From the NCBI GenBank assembly GCA_027031185.1, contig JALVEF010000006.1, forward strand, positions 1 to 6,074: a stretch of DNA of 6,074 bases, given 5' to 3'. The DNA is from Saprospiraceae bacterium. GTDB taxonomy: Bacteria > Bacteroidota > Bacteroidia > Chitinophagales > Saprospiraceae. Below the pieces are notes generated by a model. It was given only the letters and a program-made list of their open reading frames with translations. It did no database searches and was not told the DNA's origin. The position numbers and the translations under genes are program-made. Positions 6,004 through 6,074 of the stretch are shown piece by piece. The stretch's first letter is position 1, and every line of letters begins with the position of its first letter.

Positions 6004-6074
6004 CCCGCACTTACTTGCCCTTAGTGCGTAGTAAATGGCCTTCATCATACAAAAAGCCTATGCGGAAAGGACCA
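6004..6074. other. Right edge, non-coding as far as visible, with one hairpin
   Basis: CGCACT (6006-6011) and AGTGCG (6023-6028) can pair around an 11-base loop. A reverse-strand ATG at 6048 opens a 96-codon frame through the repeat array into hutH, but its content is mostly repeat-derived and I do not call it a gene. Nothing else is recognised before the window ends. Confidence 0.35.

Noticed and set aside
5758..6048. 96-codon reverse frame as a real gene
   Set aside because: About a third of it is repeat-derived peptide, and it runs through the hutH promoter and terminator signals and into hutH in another frame.

Overview
The window looks like chromosomal DNA from a member of the Bacteroidota with moderate G+C. 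None of the four genes has a recognisable Shine-Dalgarno sequence. A near-perfect Bacteroidota-type promoter (TTTG, 17 bases, TAATTTTG) precedes the lyase gene. The outer-membrane gene matches the long Bacteroidota form of the PagL family. I cannot assign a genus; a Saprospira-like lineage is only a guess.

Layout. Positions 1-232 hold a non-coding block rich in hairpins, with a 26-base repeat present in two direct copies and one partial inverted copy. Positions 233-1630 (+) encode a complete dihydrolipoyl dehydrogenase (lpdA), the flavoprotein E3 of the 2-oxo acid dehydrogenase and glycine-cleavage complexes, with no E1 or E2 gene beside it. Positions 1631-1983 are non-coding and start with a patchwork of short repeats of the TTCGRCARGCTCA type. 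Positions 1984-3210 (+) encode a 408-residue membrane-anchored protein of unknown function with what looks like a degenerate metallopeptidase motif. On the other strand, 5801 down to 3202, lies a two-gene unit. The first gene is histidine ammonia-lyase (hutH). It is followed, through a 4-base ATGA stop/start overlap, by a secreted outer-membrane beta-barrel of the PagL / acyloxyacyl-hydrolase family. The barrel gene and the 408-residue gene converge and overlap by 9 bases, so there is no space between them for a terminator. Upstream of hutH are a promoter, a possible terminator for an upstream transcript, and a 12.5-copy array of the 8-mer CGGTATAG.

Working together. HutH takes the first step of histidine breakdown (histidine to urocanate and ammonia), but hutU, hutI and other hut genes are absent here. 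Its tight coupling to a putative lipid A deacylase is not a textbook arrangement and is the most interesting gene-level feature. The lpdA gene and the 408-residue gene have no evident functional link to it. I found no CRISPR array, tRNA, rRNA, insertion sequence or obvious multi-gene defence system.
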